Shown here piece after piece: positions 12,573 to 24,999 of a stretch of 64,000 nt of DNA. Each line of letters begins with the position of its first letter. The first letter of the stretch is position 1. The notes under the pieces were generated by a model that was not told the DNA's origin, made no database searches, and was given only the letters and a program-made list of their open reading frames with translations. A program made the translations under genes and the position numbers. This DNA comes from Desarmillaria ectypa (taxonomy: Eukaryota; Basidiomycota; Agaricomycetes; Agaricales; Physalacriaceae), in contig JAUDYN010000010.1 of assembly GCA_030407005.1 (NCBI GenBank), positions 1,922,001-1,986,000 of the forward strand, written 5' to 3'.

Positions 12573-14122
12573 GTTGAAGAGTTGAAGATGAAGCTTTGAG
12601 GACGAAAGTCCCTAGTTATGGTCCTTCCGTCCGCAGCTGAGGCCGAAACGAAGCGATGGTGGATGGCCGAATTGATGACATCCCATTGGCTGTTTCTTGG
12701 CCTTTGATTGGCATTGCAGGATAACTATGTACACCATCCTGATGCGCTGTGCCAATCTGATGGAAGGTAGTTGAAGAAAAAAAACTTTCATAATGCGCAG
12801 AAGCCAATGGCGACGGTGTCATCAAAGTGTCACCTGTGGCCATCGGAGCCTAGTCTGGCTTAACCGAGTTAACAGCCGGAGACAAATACAGAAGGGAAAG
12901 CGCTTACAGCATGGAAACAAGGAAAGCGTCGTACTTTCATAGTCGTCATCGTGGCTTCCGCATGTGCAGATATTATTTCCTGAAGGAACTCAAATTGCTA
13001 ACAACACTACACTTGTAATTCCTTTTGACCGAAGTATGTCAGATTGATTTGCAGAAGCGCAGTTCACTGTGATCGTTAGTAAACGTCGAACGTGAACACC
13101 GACCCCATTGACAGTCTACCAGAAAGAAAACGATGAAACGATTTTATATTCTACATGTAATATCAGGGTCAAATGAACCAGGGTGTTTTCACAGTACGTA
13201 CGGGATAGGTCCAGATGGAATGTCTGATTTCTGCGTTGCATTCAAGGTTCATGATAGTAATTATACCTAAGCTCACCGGGAAAAATATTTAGATCGATGA
13301 ATATCAAGGTAAAATTGCCGCTTACCGTAAAGTACAGACGGCGAGGCCGCAATTTTCACATTTTACTCGACATCATTTTTCATCGGCTGAGTAGCACACC
13401 TCCAAGTACGTTTTCCTTCGAAGTACATGAATCATCTCCCGCAGTAGCATCCGCAGCCTATATCCCTAAACTTTGGTCCGCTACTTCACCGATCATGCCA
13501 AGCCTTCTTTTAGCTTTCAGAGAGCGAAATCGACCCACTGCGCCCAACGGCATCACTCTGTAATTCGGAAGTTGGACTTCTATCTTCACACGAGAGAAGA
13601 ATGCGCTCATCAGTAAAATTCAAATTTCAGGTATGCATGAAATATGTTGCCGTTCACAGAGGGAAAGGGAGACACCTGCAGTATCTGAGGTCACAGATTG
13701 AGATCAATGTTTCACAAACTTGAGTTACGCGATGTACCGATAGCGTTTATTTGGAGACGATTTGCAGTGGATCCATTTGCATAGTCGTGTCAACGTCGGG
13801 GTCACTTTGAGCACCAGCTGCGGGGAACTGTATATATCATGACGACAGCACAAACATATGAATAAAATAGCATGAGATACTCCGATGACAGCTCCCCGAA
13901 GGCTTGATCAATGATCCCTTCCCATCTGAATTTCCAGCTACGCAAAATTGTTAAAGAAAAGGGGATAAGAAACCGAAATCATGACTGGAACAAACTGAAT
14001 CGGACTCATCCAGGGAATTTAAGAGCCCAACCTAATATGTGAAAGCACCGAATGTTCAAACATTCTGCTGAGTGCGACATTATATCATGAGAGAAAAATC
14101 AAAATATACCGCATCTACAGGA
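12573..14122. other. Dioxygenase upstream region inside inverted repeat arm 1
   Basis: This is upstream sequence of the dioxygenase gene, shared with 37799-39388. Open frames of 75 codons (12616-12843) and 88 codons (13297-13563) exist in both arms. They are conserved only because the DNA is nearly identical, and neither has a recognisable domain. Confidence 0.5.
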
Positions 14123-16099
14123 TGTAAACGTTTATAATAAAAACAAAACAAACAGGGGGTCATACGAGTCGGCAAGAAACTCGCACATATCAAGAAATTC
14201 GTGGATTAGCCGAAAGCTAGATTTTCATATTGGAGGGAGAAAGAACAATAATTTGGTATACGTAGGCACACGGCTTGCATTTGAAGGGCACATGCAATCG
14301 CATGGTCGAAGACTTCGGCATCAGTCCTGAGGAGAATCAGAACATAAGTCGCTGCGGATATGCTGCATTCATCAACATGAGAGTATTTCAGGACCCGGTG
14401 ATAGAGAAAACGTGCGTTGTGTCCCCCCAAGTGGTCGCCATCAGTATCCGGCCGCTCAGCCACTGATAAAGGCACCGTTGTCACGCATCTCAAAACGTCC
14501 TAATTCAGAATGAAAAGGGGAAAATGAAGCAGGATAGTTGACTAACTGGGGATTTTCAGTCATATCCGATGCCGCGCCTTCAGACTGAGATAAGAAACGG
14601 CAATTCGTAAGCACCAGCTTGGGTAATTGAAGGTTTATGGGGAGCGCACCTAATTTCGAATAGCGAAGCACGCAATTTGTTCCTCTAGGTAATAGGTGGC
14701 CACAAATTCTGAAGACTAGTTAGACGTCAGGTGCCCAAGCGAATCGAGAGAACTCACGAAATCAATACAAGGCATCGCTGCTCCGTCGGATTGTCCTTAT
14801 CATATCGTTCTTTCACGTGTGCGAGTTGGGACTGATACGACTTTAATGTATCTGATAAGGACGAGTCGATAGCATCGCACACCAATGAATACCCAAGAGC
14901 CGCACGGGGTCATAACCATTGATCTTCCGACGTTCGGTGAATTGACAGTGCACAAGATTTCAGTAGCACCCGTTGCAGCATGTGGTCATTAGCATGTGAT
15001 CGTTCTAAAATATAAAGCAACGGAGATACCATAGAATATGACGCGTTACTCTTTCACAGGTAAGAGGGGAAGAAGTCATCAGTACGGCACTCACGAATTA
15101 TAAGCCAACTTGAGATGAAAGAGCATACAGCCATCGACAGAGCGTGACAATTTGACAACTTCCAGGCGAGTGTGTGGTTACATTATTGTATCAATAGCCG
15201 ATGACTGCATTAGTGAAGGGAAACTAGAGACCCAGCAGACGCATACGCAAATTTTTATTGCACACTTCTCAGGCATGACACTCTTCTTTACGGATCTTCA
15301 CATCATTGGCGGAAGTATCCAGATGGTTGAAAATTCAAAGTGTATGACAGAAGTAGGACGCTACGAGCGGGATCCACAGTAACGACATTGGGGAAGAAAA
15401 GAGCAAAATGTTTCAAATTCGTGCAAAATTAACGCACACGTGATCACGACACGATGCTATCATTTCAAATTTTATCTTCGTTTCTTTCTCGACTCTGCTA
15501 ACTGCCATTTCGTTGGGATATTTTCTTTGCATCTCTTCCCTGTCGATGTCGATATAATGATATGCTACTCGTCAATAAGTGACGGTGTGTAAATACATTA
15601 CGCACGTTTTCCTATTTTTTCCCTGTCTTAAAATTACCTGCCATGGTGGTGCTAATTATGGGCATGTCGGGATGTCGGCGCGTATATCAAGAGTTGTATT
15701 GGATGCAAAGCCGCAGAAGAGACATAGTAGCCATAGTGGTAGGAGTGGTACTGTGGGTAAGAACCAGCTGTCAACCTTGCACTTGATGTCAAGACCCAAG
15801 TGTTACATGTCTTCATATTTGCTCTACCTCTGCTGATATGCTATATATTCGCATTATCGCAGTAATGAGATTAATCCGGGCTTATGGCTACTGGGTACAG
15901 TAACGGCATAGACAAACTATTTGCGGTGGCGGTTCAGTCGTGATCATTGACAATGAAGCTAACGAAAACATTAGGGAAGACCAATTCCCCTAGTACATTC
16001 TAAGGTACGTGCTTCAATAAGCATAAAATGAAAACACCTGTGTCTTTAATACCATTAAACTCTCGGTAAAATAAATACTGCATTGGGATCGTACTCTGG
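14123..16099. other. Unassigned stretch
   Basis: Open frames on the minus strand (14206-14493 and 14456-14671) and the plus strand (15152-15382, 15579-15836) show no motif I recognise, and I could not join them by convincing splice sites. A decayed gene on the minus strand between about 14200 and 15060 is possible but unproven. Confidence 0.3.
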
Positions 16100-17510
16100 T
16101 CTATCCAGCTTACCCTCCTCGGAGCTCATCTCCACGAATATCATTCTCACTATGAAAATAAACATATGCTAACCTCTCGACATGGGCCTTCGGTAAATTC
16201 TCATGCATGGCACTCTCTAAGTCAACATTAATATCCTCTCGGATGCCTGTCAAGATGTGATGATGATCCTCCGTAGTATCATCCTGAGACTCTATCAGAG
16301 TGCGATGGCCACGTTCATTGCCTCTCTCCCGCTGGGTTTCAAGGTCCTCACTCCGAGCGCTCTGACCCCAGAATGACCCCCGAAACGGAGTGATCCCGAG
16401 ATCACACTTCCCTGCCATGAGTCATCTGGGCGGGCATGACCGGCTGCGACACGCTTTACAAGGAGTGTCGGGGCAATTCCCTATGCAATTCTTGTCAGAT
16501 GCAAAAGATAGATAAATATAAAACATACCCTTGCAATTCCAGCTAAGACGTCAAAATAGCCCAATATAATTCTATTACGAGGAAAGAAGGCTTGTGCATA
16601 AGATCAAGAATATTGAATAGAGAGCTGATGACTCGACCAAAACTTCGAGGACGTGACGGTAAGCTCTGAGTCCACCACCTGTTTCACCAGTTGCTCGTGC
16701 AACAGTGAAAATGCGATAGATAATGAAGGGGGTGCACCACAATGTTGTAGCAAGGATGAAGGATGAATAAAGTGTGAGATAGAGGGGGTAATGACTCAGA
16801 GACGCATATAGTTGGTACGCAGCAATCATTTTTAACATTGGACCAAGCCTTGAGTAAATTCGCAAAGTAGAGGATATAAATGATCTCACCGATTGCAGAA
16901 ATAAGAAGAAGAATGGGATGCAGAGTGGTCATCCATCGACGACCCCTGACTATCCAACAACGCCAAATCTGCAATTGAGCCAACAGTAAGCGACATCAGA
17001 AATTAGCATTGTTATACGCACGAGAGTAGAGTCTGCAAGAATTGCAGAAATTGAAGCTGTAACACCTGCACCGATTGTTACTGTTTTATCAAAGCTACTA
17101 AAGAACAAAAACTTTTTCCAGAAACTTTCGCCATGATTGACAAATTCAGAGCGAGTCTACAACCATCTGATCATAAAGTTGATCATGGTAGCGATATAGA
17201 GGAGCATTATAACAATGGCCATTACTTGTCCAATGGGCCGGGACTTCTTTATGACTATAACATTATTTAATTTACTCTGTATAATATAGTAGATGTGCTT
17301 TTCTCACAGATGTTTCACAGTGTGACAGCAATAATTCCTGTGTATATGCCTAGACACAAACATAATTAGATGTCTTTATCCGGACAAATAAAAACGCAGA
17401 CCTTGCAACAGAGAGTTGAGCATTACTGCATTCAAGTGTTTGGAATACTTGAGCTTTTAGGGAATCGGTAACGTCTGGTGGAATATTGGTCTGAGCGGTC
17501 ATCTGAAAGT
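16100..17510 (-). pseudogene. Basidiomycete seven-TM membrane protein relic
   Basis: Hydrophobic segments and blocks typical of a large basidiomycete seven-TM family appear in order on the minus strand. A start-like region near 17500 is followed by GQVMAIVIMLLYIATMINFM, DSTLIWRCWIVRGRRW across an intron, LYLTLYSSFILATTLWC, GGGLRAYRHVLEVLVESSAL, YFDVLAGIARG and a hydrophilic tail (16110-16418). Reading across it needs at least two frame changes and one in-frame TAG (after FMIRWL), so it is a pseudogene in this assembly. Function is unknown for the family; a receptor-like role is often suggested but not shown here. Confidence 0.65.
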
Positions 17511-19234
17511 CTAGGTAAGGGTAGAATGATGGGTGAGAGTTGATGTATACCCCATCGCTTCTTATAGTGTATCGTGTCCCGAAGAAATCTCTTTGCGAGT
17601 TAACGAGATAATCAGTACATCGAGAAGATCATCTTGGATCCTTCACTGCCTTAGCGAAGGGAAAGATACGAAGCTATTCTTGGCAGCATTCAGTGGTTTT
17701 ATTACGAGAACAGGTGTTGTAATATATTGAACATCTTTGTCCGTGATGAAAAAGGAGTGTTTTTAAGTCACGCAGCACAGGAAACTATCAAATCCACCGA
17801 ATAACACATTCCCCACATCACGTCGCAAGGGGGGAAACCCAGCTGTCCTGATTCTCTGATGGAGATGCTATCATGACAATGATCATAATCCCGGCGCATA
17901 TCATCTGCTTCGCTGTTTAAGGTTCATATATGATGAGAAGATTACGAAATGATGCTGGAGTAGCCGCGGTTCGTGGTAATATCTGATTCAACGAGCACAG
18001 GTATAGTGATAGTCGCTCTTGTTAGGTCCTAACTCGCCTCTTAAAACGTAGGTATTGAATCAAATTCATCAATAGGTGTAACACAGAAGTAAGAACATGC
18101 GCTGGCTAGGAATACATACTGCACCGCCTGATGAACGCAAGGAATTTATACTTGCTCTGCCTCAAAGATGGATGGAAAATCAGTTCTTTTTCATCGTTTT
18201 GATTCTGGGCTACTTGTCGTAGGAAGGCTTTTCACATGAGCTCCAGTTCTATATGATTCGAAACGTTCGGTGAGAGAAGGAAGCAACATGGCGAGTTCCT
18301 GTTGAAGGTATCTAATCGACGAAGCGGACTGTGATTTCGGGCCGGTAATCGCATCTGGACCACGACGAACGTTTTTTTTGTTGAATCAGAACAGTATCTT
18401 CCTTCAAGAACCCTGGGCATCATGGAACGATGGACTACCAATAATCAATAACCTACCTTGAGTCTTGCCTCCACTTGACAAGGATCTATTTTCCGCTTTA
18501 CATCATGGACCAGACTGACCCTGGATGACGGCATGGAGAGAAAAAGCCAGACCGTCGTCGATATACTCGCATGATTGAAGGCGAAGTAGTCGTCGGAGGG
18601 GGGAAGACCCCGTTGGGTAAGCAAGGATGGTCCTGTGAAAAGGACATTTACGTGAGAGCACTGTGCGAGTAGCACTATATGCGCCTAGGTTCGAAGAGCG
18701 CTTCGGTAAAGATATCCGCCATTCAGCCAACAACGACGATAGCATCTTAACGTGGTTGGAACAAGATGAAGCGCGAAAGGTCTACCCTGTGGCACGAATT
18801 ATCATAGGCGAGGTCATTGACAGGCAACTCGTGTTCATAAAGCCCTTGGCGCGTTTGAGTGGAATGCCGCAAGTCTTCTCCCTGCGAAGCTCTGTCTTAC
18901 GGCCCTTGAAATGGGCCGTGATCTTGGCTTATCACTCTTTACTCGCACGCCTGCAACGGCAATTGGGCCTTCTCCTTCCGGCGACAGGAATTGGGTTGGA
19001 AACACTGTTCGTTATTTTATTACAACACACATCTCATCAAGTTGGTATCCGGGGTCGCAGTAAGTAGTTGCGGTGACTGTGATGTGGGATGTCGAATTGG
19101 AACCAGAGAAAACAGAATGGATGTGTTGCTTTAATTATTTTGCATATCGAAAGCAACGATCTATCGCTGACCAAAGGGTCAGATCGGTGGTCGTACAGAG
19201 AGCGAAATAGATACACGTACTTCGTTCATTTTCT
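17511..19234. other. Unassigned stretch with possible Ty1/copia RNase H trace
   Basis: No supported gene. On the minus strand near 18700-18745 the peptide MADIFTEALFEPR resembles the 'ADIFTKALP' end of copia RNase H, but surrounding sequence has stops and no second motif. A 134-codon plus-strand frame (18663-19067) lies opposite it and has no recognisable domain. Confidence 0.25.
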
Positions 19235-20640
19235 CGCGTCTTGTCACCCCAGTATACTCCTCTCTCCCACGAGTATGAGGCAGCGGGTAAACCTGTAGAA
19301 CACGGTTCGGTTAACATCTATATAAACTAGCGAAGAAATCTACCCACCTAATGACAATTTTCGTCATAATATGGATTCATTCACCAACTGGCGAGGATGG
19401 CATGACAATAGTGCGGTACGACGATTATTCGACCACTGCTTTTCAAGCTTCAATAAGTCAGAACAAGCTTAAAAATACGACGATGGATGCACTATCTCTA
19501 CAATGGAAACAGTATTCTTTCTACGCAGAATACTGTCACGAAACATATCCGAGGATGCATCGTATCCGCTGTAGACTTGTTAATCTCGCGTTCACATCAA
19601 GACTGAGGCTGTGACCTGCATATCTGCGACAGGCATGCTATCTCTGGCAATGTTTCAGCTTCATGATATCGATGCGCTGCCAGCCTCTTGGTGCCTAGAC
19701 TTTCGGGGGAGCCTGTTGCGAGAAGACTGACAATCCATTTATGGATGCGTGCCGCGATGTTTCTCCAAGCCCTCCTACTTAAGTATCCGTATTACCAGCA
19801 ACTTCGGAAGATAATTTGGGCACCACTGAGGCAGCTATGTTCTATGAAGCTTGATGTGAAGCTGGCGATGATGGAGGCAACGGGAGATTCGGTTTCATTC
19901 TAGAACTCTTTATGTTCTAGGACTGACAACGGGTGAATAACGCATGGAGAAAAGTATGATACTATGCGATAACCCGTATAACAGGACAAAGACATGTACT
20001 GGTTCGTGTTACCCATCTTCCTCGATATCCTTAACAATCCCCTGTCCCTCCAGCAAAGATGGGCTTGCACTGAAAGGCCGTCGAGTCGTATTCCATACGA
20101 AGCGGAATGAAGAAGACCGATCAACGTCTCGGATATGAATCACGAACGTGAATTCCGGACCTGGCTGTAAATCCCGTCCCTTCCTTTGAATGTGGATCGG
20201 AGCTACGCATTGTTCAAATATGAGATCTTCTAATAATAAAAAATGGACTCGCGGTGCCTAGATCTTACCAGTCAGCAAGATTGGTCTGGCCATGAAATTA
20301 CCATGAGCGCGCTTTAACAAGACAAACAGGCAGTTGATCAACGGTCCACTACATATCCTCGTCAGTTTCGCCAGCAAGAGCCCTGATTCTTCACGAGTCC
20401 ACGGTTTCACGCAGGCCTGTTAAAGGAACACTCTCGTAACAAGCCATACCCGGGTACCGCGCCAATGCCATGCAGGAAAGAGAAGCAAAGAAGAATGTGG
20501 GCGCCTTGACGATGAAGACGGGGTGAGAAACGGCCGGCGGCGTAACTGTCGCTGTTTGGCAAGTCCAAGTCGGGATGGTGGTGGTAGGAGATCAAGATGC
20601 CGGCGGCTTCTGCCGCTCTTATTCCGCTTTGTCCATGACT
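19235..20640. repeat. Left arm of a degenerate palindrome of about 4 kb
   Basis: The reverse complement aligns with about 21800-23325. Examples are 19900-19935 with 22630-22665 (ctttatgttctaggactgac), 20280-20325 with 22150-22195, and 19340-19370 with 23195-23225. Divergence is clearly higher than in the dioxygenase inverted repeat. Both arms have a coding-like look but many stops, so I could not name the ancestral gene. Confidence 0.75.
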
Positions 20641-20933
20641 TCCCGAATGGCCCTTCGCAAATTCCCCATTGGCCCTGCTTCCATATCATACTAATCCTCA
20701 GGTGCAGCGCAATCATAAAATACATTGATATTATATACAATTAATAATTACATAGTGTTCGGCCCGTAATCATACACTGCCAGTAGGAGGTTCGTATATT
20801 TTATCCATCTAGTTATCAGCCTGAGAGTTGGTAAAGCTTCTCATCTATATCAAAGCACAAAAATTGGAATGTTTACCTTTGGAGTGTATGCTGGAGGAGG
20901 GGGATCAATAGTCGCTATGGACTACGGACATCG

Positions 20934-21346
20934 TCAGTGTATCAATGAGTGTCGCTCGAAGGAGGTAGGACTGACCACGCTGTCCTGAATATCTGTATCT
21001 CCACTATCCTTACTCTCTTTATTTTTATTTTCTGCCGTGAAAACGATCGACATCATTTCCACATCCTGTTCTGGATCGGGCTGCCTCTCAGCCTCTCGAC
21101 GAAGCGTGCGCTTCCTCCAAATGGCCTCGCATAAACACAGTAAGAACAAGAAACCAAATATACCTGATGATAGGGGTCATAGAAAGCCTGGGAAGTGCAT
21201 AAAAACGTACAGCCAAAAATGATACCGCCTATTTTGGGTGAGACTTTTTTGCTATTTCCATCCTTTGGCGGCAGCGCCATTATTGGAGGTGGATACTGTG
21301 CAGTAGCAGTATATGCGAGGATGGCGAGGATAGTGGGCAGGAACAT
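20934..21346 (-). CDS. Small single-pass membrane protein, hypothetical (palindrome loop)
   Basis: Exons 21346-21211 and 21163-20934, with a 47-nt GT-AG intron, join to 121 codons plus TGA. The product starts with a signal peptide (MFLPTILAILAYTATAQ). A short Pro-rich extracellular stretch follows, then a transmembrane segment assembled only by splicing (IGGIIFG joined to CIFGFLFLLCL, about residues 39-58), then WRKRTLRR as a stop-transfer cluster and an acidic cytoplasmic tail. The topology is that of the small single-TM proteins common in basidiomycetes. No homologue is recognised by name. It lies exactly in the loop between the palindrome arms. Confidence 0.5.
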
Positions 21347-21799
21347 GGTAGTATGAAGGAAAGGATTGTATTATCCTCAAGATAAACCGGGTTCATGTCT
21401 CACTTGATTGCGGATGTGGATATAATAGTCCCGTTGCCGGTATATTAAGCGTATGATAGTACTACGAGTAACGAGGGATTAACGAACGCAGATAGAGAGG
21501 ATGTCCTAGTGCTTACCTCCGACCATTGCTATCGACGGCTTCCCCCTCGTTCTCTCATAGGAAATCGGTTCGTCATCAATAGTGAGGATAACGTCTTCTA
21601 TAATGGCGGATATGTGTGTGTCGCCAGTACAAGGCATGAACATGACGTATAGTACCATAGTCAAAGGATGAATTCAGGAAACAAGTAAAACTTATCTCTG
21701 AATATCCTGCTGGGACTGCTCAGTACTATAATAGCACCTTAATAAATATGGGTAGTCGCTTTATCGTCTTGTCAAAGCACGAGCCCCTGTCGATGTCTG

Positions 21800-23325
21800 T
21801 GATGGAGGAAAAACGCAGGGAGCAAGTAGAAGTGCGGGGTCGCATCAAGCCGCCGGCATCTTTGTTAATATCCTACCACCATCATCACGAATTTTGGCGC
21901 GTAATACAGCAATGGGTATGCCTCCAGGCCGTTCTCTCGTTCTCTCGCCACGTGTTCAACGTCGCAGCGCCACATTTGTCGTTGCTCCCCTCTCCTCGAT
22001 GGCGTTGGCACGGTACTCAGTGACCAGAAATTTTCTTTGATCGATCTGCATAGAATTTTGGGTCCACAGACGACCAGGAGGCCATGCTGGCCAAGCTGCT
22101 GAGAACATTTGGTCGACCGTTGGGTAACACGGTGCGATTCTGCTTCTTCGTCTTATTAAAACGCGCTCATGGTAATTTCATGGTCAGACCTATCTCGGTG
22201 CCTGGCTGGCAAGATCTAGGCGCCGTCAGTCAATTTCGCTGTATTCGTCGCTGTATCCAAACGTTAACCGTATTTTTCTTTAGTAGAGGATCTCATATTT
22301 GAACAGCGTGGCAAATTATCATTTTGTGGCTCCGATCTACATTCAATATTCAAAGAAGGGACAGGATTTACGCTGAGTCCAGAATTCACGTTCTTCATTC
22401 ATACACATGTCCGAGATGTGCTTCTGTCTTCTTCATTCCGCTTCGTATGGAATTTGACTTGACGAGCTTTCAGCGCAAGTTCATCATTGCGGGAGGGACG
22501 GAGAATTGTGAAGTATATCGAGGAAGGTGGGTAATACGAACCAGTACGTGTCTTTGTCCTGCTATGCGGGAAGGATCTAATTCGTCGCATATTATCATCC
22601 TTGTCACTATGCCTTGGCCAACCGTTGTCAGTCCTAGAACATAAAGAGTTCTAGAATGAAACCAACTTTCTCGCTGCCTCCATCATCGCCAGTTTCACGT
22701 CAAGCTTCATGGAACATAGCTGCCTCAGTGGTGCTGAAATTATCTTCCGAAGTTGCTGGGGGTACAGATACTTAATTCGGCGGGCTTAGAAAAACGTCGT
22801 GGCACGCGACCATGGACGGATTGTCAACCTTCTCGCAACAGGCTCCCCCGAAAGTCCAGGTGCCAAGACGTTGGCAGCGCATTGATATTATGAGGCCGAA
22901 GAATTGCCAGACAGAGCATGCCTGCCGCAGACATACAGGTCCAAGGTTCAATCTTGACGTCAATACGAGATAAACAGGTCCACAGCAGATACGACGCTCT
23001 CGGAGCTGTTTCGTGAAAGTATGTTGCGCAGAAAGACTACTTTTTTCCATTATAGAGATTGTACGTGCATTGTTGTTGCATCTTTAAGATTTTTCTGACT
23101 TAATTCAGCTCGCAAAATAGTCGTCAAAGAATCATTCTTCGGCGTAATGGACACGATATCTTGGCTGGCCGGTGGCTGGATGATTTTCTGATTATAACGA
23201 AAATTGTCATTAGGTGGGTAGATTTCTTCACCGGTTTATATGAACGCTAACCGAACTGTGTTCTAGTATTTTACTTGCTGGCCTATCCTCGCGGGAGAGA
23301 GAAGTATAACAGTGGACGACGAGAC
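21800..23325. repeat. Right arm of the degenerate palindrome
   Basis: Partner of 19235-20640 in inverted orientation, separated from it by a loop of about 1.1 kb that holds the small membrane protein gene. No intact ORF of the arm survives on either strand. Confidence 0.75.
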
Positions 23326-23687
23326 CAAAGCACTGTATTGTCACTGTTGGCTTCGATGCACTACTGAATAGAAAAAGTTTCTTTCAACTGCTCGCATATA
23401 GAGGTATTTAACCTCCAAATTGGCTCTGACATGCAATTTTAAAAACAAAGCAAATAAGAATTCCGTAGCAGAAAACAGATAACTGAACGTCGTGCGTACA
23501 AGGGGAGGAAGAACAACCGAAGACCATGCAGGCCTCTCAGCCCTAAACCTCCTCCAGTGCATGTCATAGAACGCGTCCAAATTTCACTCTCGTCAAGCTT
23601 TCAACTCTGGAGAAACTTATTGTTGTAATCCCAGGTGTTGCGCAGGGTAGACTCCAGGCTGGTAAAGCCAGATGTAAAGAACTTGTT

Positions 23688-23853
23688 GTTGTAAAAAACG
23701 GGGGATGAGAAGATCAGTTCGTTCCCAGTTAGTACATGCGCGTCAGGCCATTAGTATTGCGCTTGGCTGAACTCTCTACAAGTTTCCTAATACTTCTCCT
23801 TTAATCAGCAAGTTCGGCATGGTGCCGGATTGCCATCATCTCGGCTCAACGCA
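23688..23853 (+). repeat. Dispersed repeat, inverted copy of 68-305
   Basis: Matches the reverse complement of 68-305, missing about 56 nt from the middle. It lies next to the 23938-24141 repeat, whereas the two corresponding pieces at the left edge are 2.2 kb apart and inverted. Confidence 0.75.
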
Positions 23854-23937
23854 TATGAAATCTTGTGGCAGAATACATACTCTCCAACAAGGTCGGACTG
23901 GCTTCCGGTGAATCACATTTTACGCGCCATCAACGCG

Positions 23938-24141
23938 TAACTTCAGGCACAGTGGGCCGCGTACGTATTTAGACATGTTATTCACACAGTGACGGCGTTC
24001 AGGTCGGTTAGAGTGAAAAGGTTAAACTTATATGCATGATGCACACTTGATGGCTTTTCCGCTTCGTTTACAAGCCCGATGACTTGGCGAGTACTTGGCA
24101 TTTCTCATCACTTCGATCCATCCTAAGCGCTCCGAGTGTCA
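23938..24141 (+). repeat. Dispersed repeat, direct copy of 2508-2713
   Basis: About 200 bp matches 2508-2713, including the block gacatgttattcacacagtg. Similarity stops at gctccgagtgt in both copies. Confidence 0.75.
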
Positions 24142-24445
24142 TGAGTCAATAAACAGGGTATGCCACTAGGTAGTAACGATGAAGATGTATTGATGCCAGA
24201 TGTTGATTGGAATGATACATATGAGAAAAAGATCATGGATGAAGCTAATGGGTAGGATACAATGCGTACATAGAATGGGGAGGAGAAGTACAAGAATCTT
24301 CAAGGGTAACGACAACAACGAAAGCGTTCGATAGCTATAAATATTATGCGACAAGTCCATGATGGCATGCCGTGCCAATGCAGGGTGGAATATGTAACAG
24401 GAACAGTGAGGGCAGCAGCCGTCCTAGTTAACAATTCGCGAAAGG

Positions 24446-24773
24446 CTATTCACGGGAGCGCTCCCGTGGAGAAGGCGTCCCCTTCGGAACATCGGTGGGA
24501 GCTGGAAATGAGATCGGCGAGGGTACGAAAAACTCGGAGGTCGTGTTGGGGGGTTGACGTTGGAAGGTCCGACGGTAGCGCCACACTAGGGTGAACCCTA
24601 GAAGTAACAGAATGAAGAGGACTGCAAGCGAAAGTAAGTATCAATAGTAACAGAGAAATTTTTCATTGGAACACACTAGTGAGCACTATGATGGCTGTGA
24701 GTACCGACCGACTGAGATGATTACCATCGTCTTCACCAGCATTGGATACATTAGTTATGTAAATAACGGGCAT
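24446..24773 (-). CDS. Small single-pass membrane protein, hypothetical
   Basis: Exons 24773-24677 and 24621-24446, with a 55-nt GT-AG intron, join to 90 codons plus TAG. A short polar N-terminus (MPVIYITNVSNAGEDDG) precedes one long hydrophobic helix that spans the splice junction (TAIIVLT joined to ILFILLLLGFTLVW, about residues 26-46). RYRRTFQRQ follows as a positive-inside cluster, then a Pro/Ser-rich tail. A TATA-like TATATAAA lies at 24899-24892, about 120 nt upstream. No family is recognised. The clean frame across the splice and the sensible topology support a real gene. Confidence 0.5.
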
Positions 24774-24891
24774 GGCTGCGGGAAAAGTGAGGAAATCGAA
24801 GGAAAGACGGCAAGAAATGCTTACTTTCTGAAAATGTCGTCGAGGGTGGGAGCTTTCGCGAGTCGAGAACAAATGAGGCACAATTACGTCC

Positions 24892-24899
24892 TTTATATA
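24892..24899 (-). promoter_or_regulatory. TATA-like box upstream of the 90-codon membrane protein gene
   Basis: TATATAAA on the minus strand, about 120 nt before the ATG at 24773. Confidence 0.35.
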
Positions 24900-24999
24900 T
24901 GGAGCTCGGTTCCGAGGTGTAGGCTTGGCATAGATGACTATACAAAGGGATCACCGGAAGGTCTGAACAGGATAGGCGCCGTGCTTGCCGGCTGGTCCG

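Larger units (their letters stand above)
10920..14122. repeat. Long inverted repeat, arm 1
   Basis: The reverse complement aligns with 37799-41046 over the whole length, with coordinate sums near 51955-51970. It includes the dioxygenase gene and about 1.5 kb upstream of it. Arm 2 carries about 74 extra bases near 38068-38142, and a few small indels lie in the coding part. The 12850-13830 stretch is almost identical between arms, while the coding part carries many differences. Confidence 0.9.

Noticed and set aside
12616..12843. 75-codon ORF upstream of the dioxygenase, present in both arms
   Set aside because: It lies in the dioxygenase upstream region, has no domain and is explained by the repeat.
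13297..13563. 88-codon ORF perfectly conserved in both inverted repeat arms
   Set aside because: The whole surrounding DNA is equally conserved, so the conservation says nothing about coding.
18440..19067. Ty1/copia RNase H relic or a 134-codon plus-strand gene
   Set aside because: Only one short motif (ADIFTEAL) supports the first reading and nothing supports the second.
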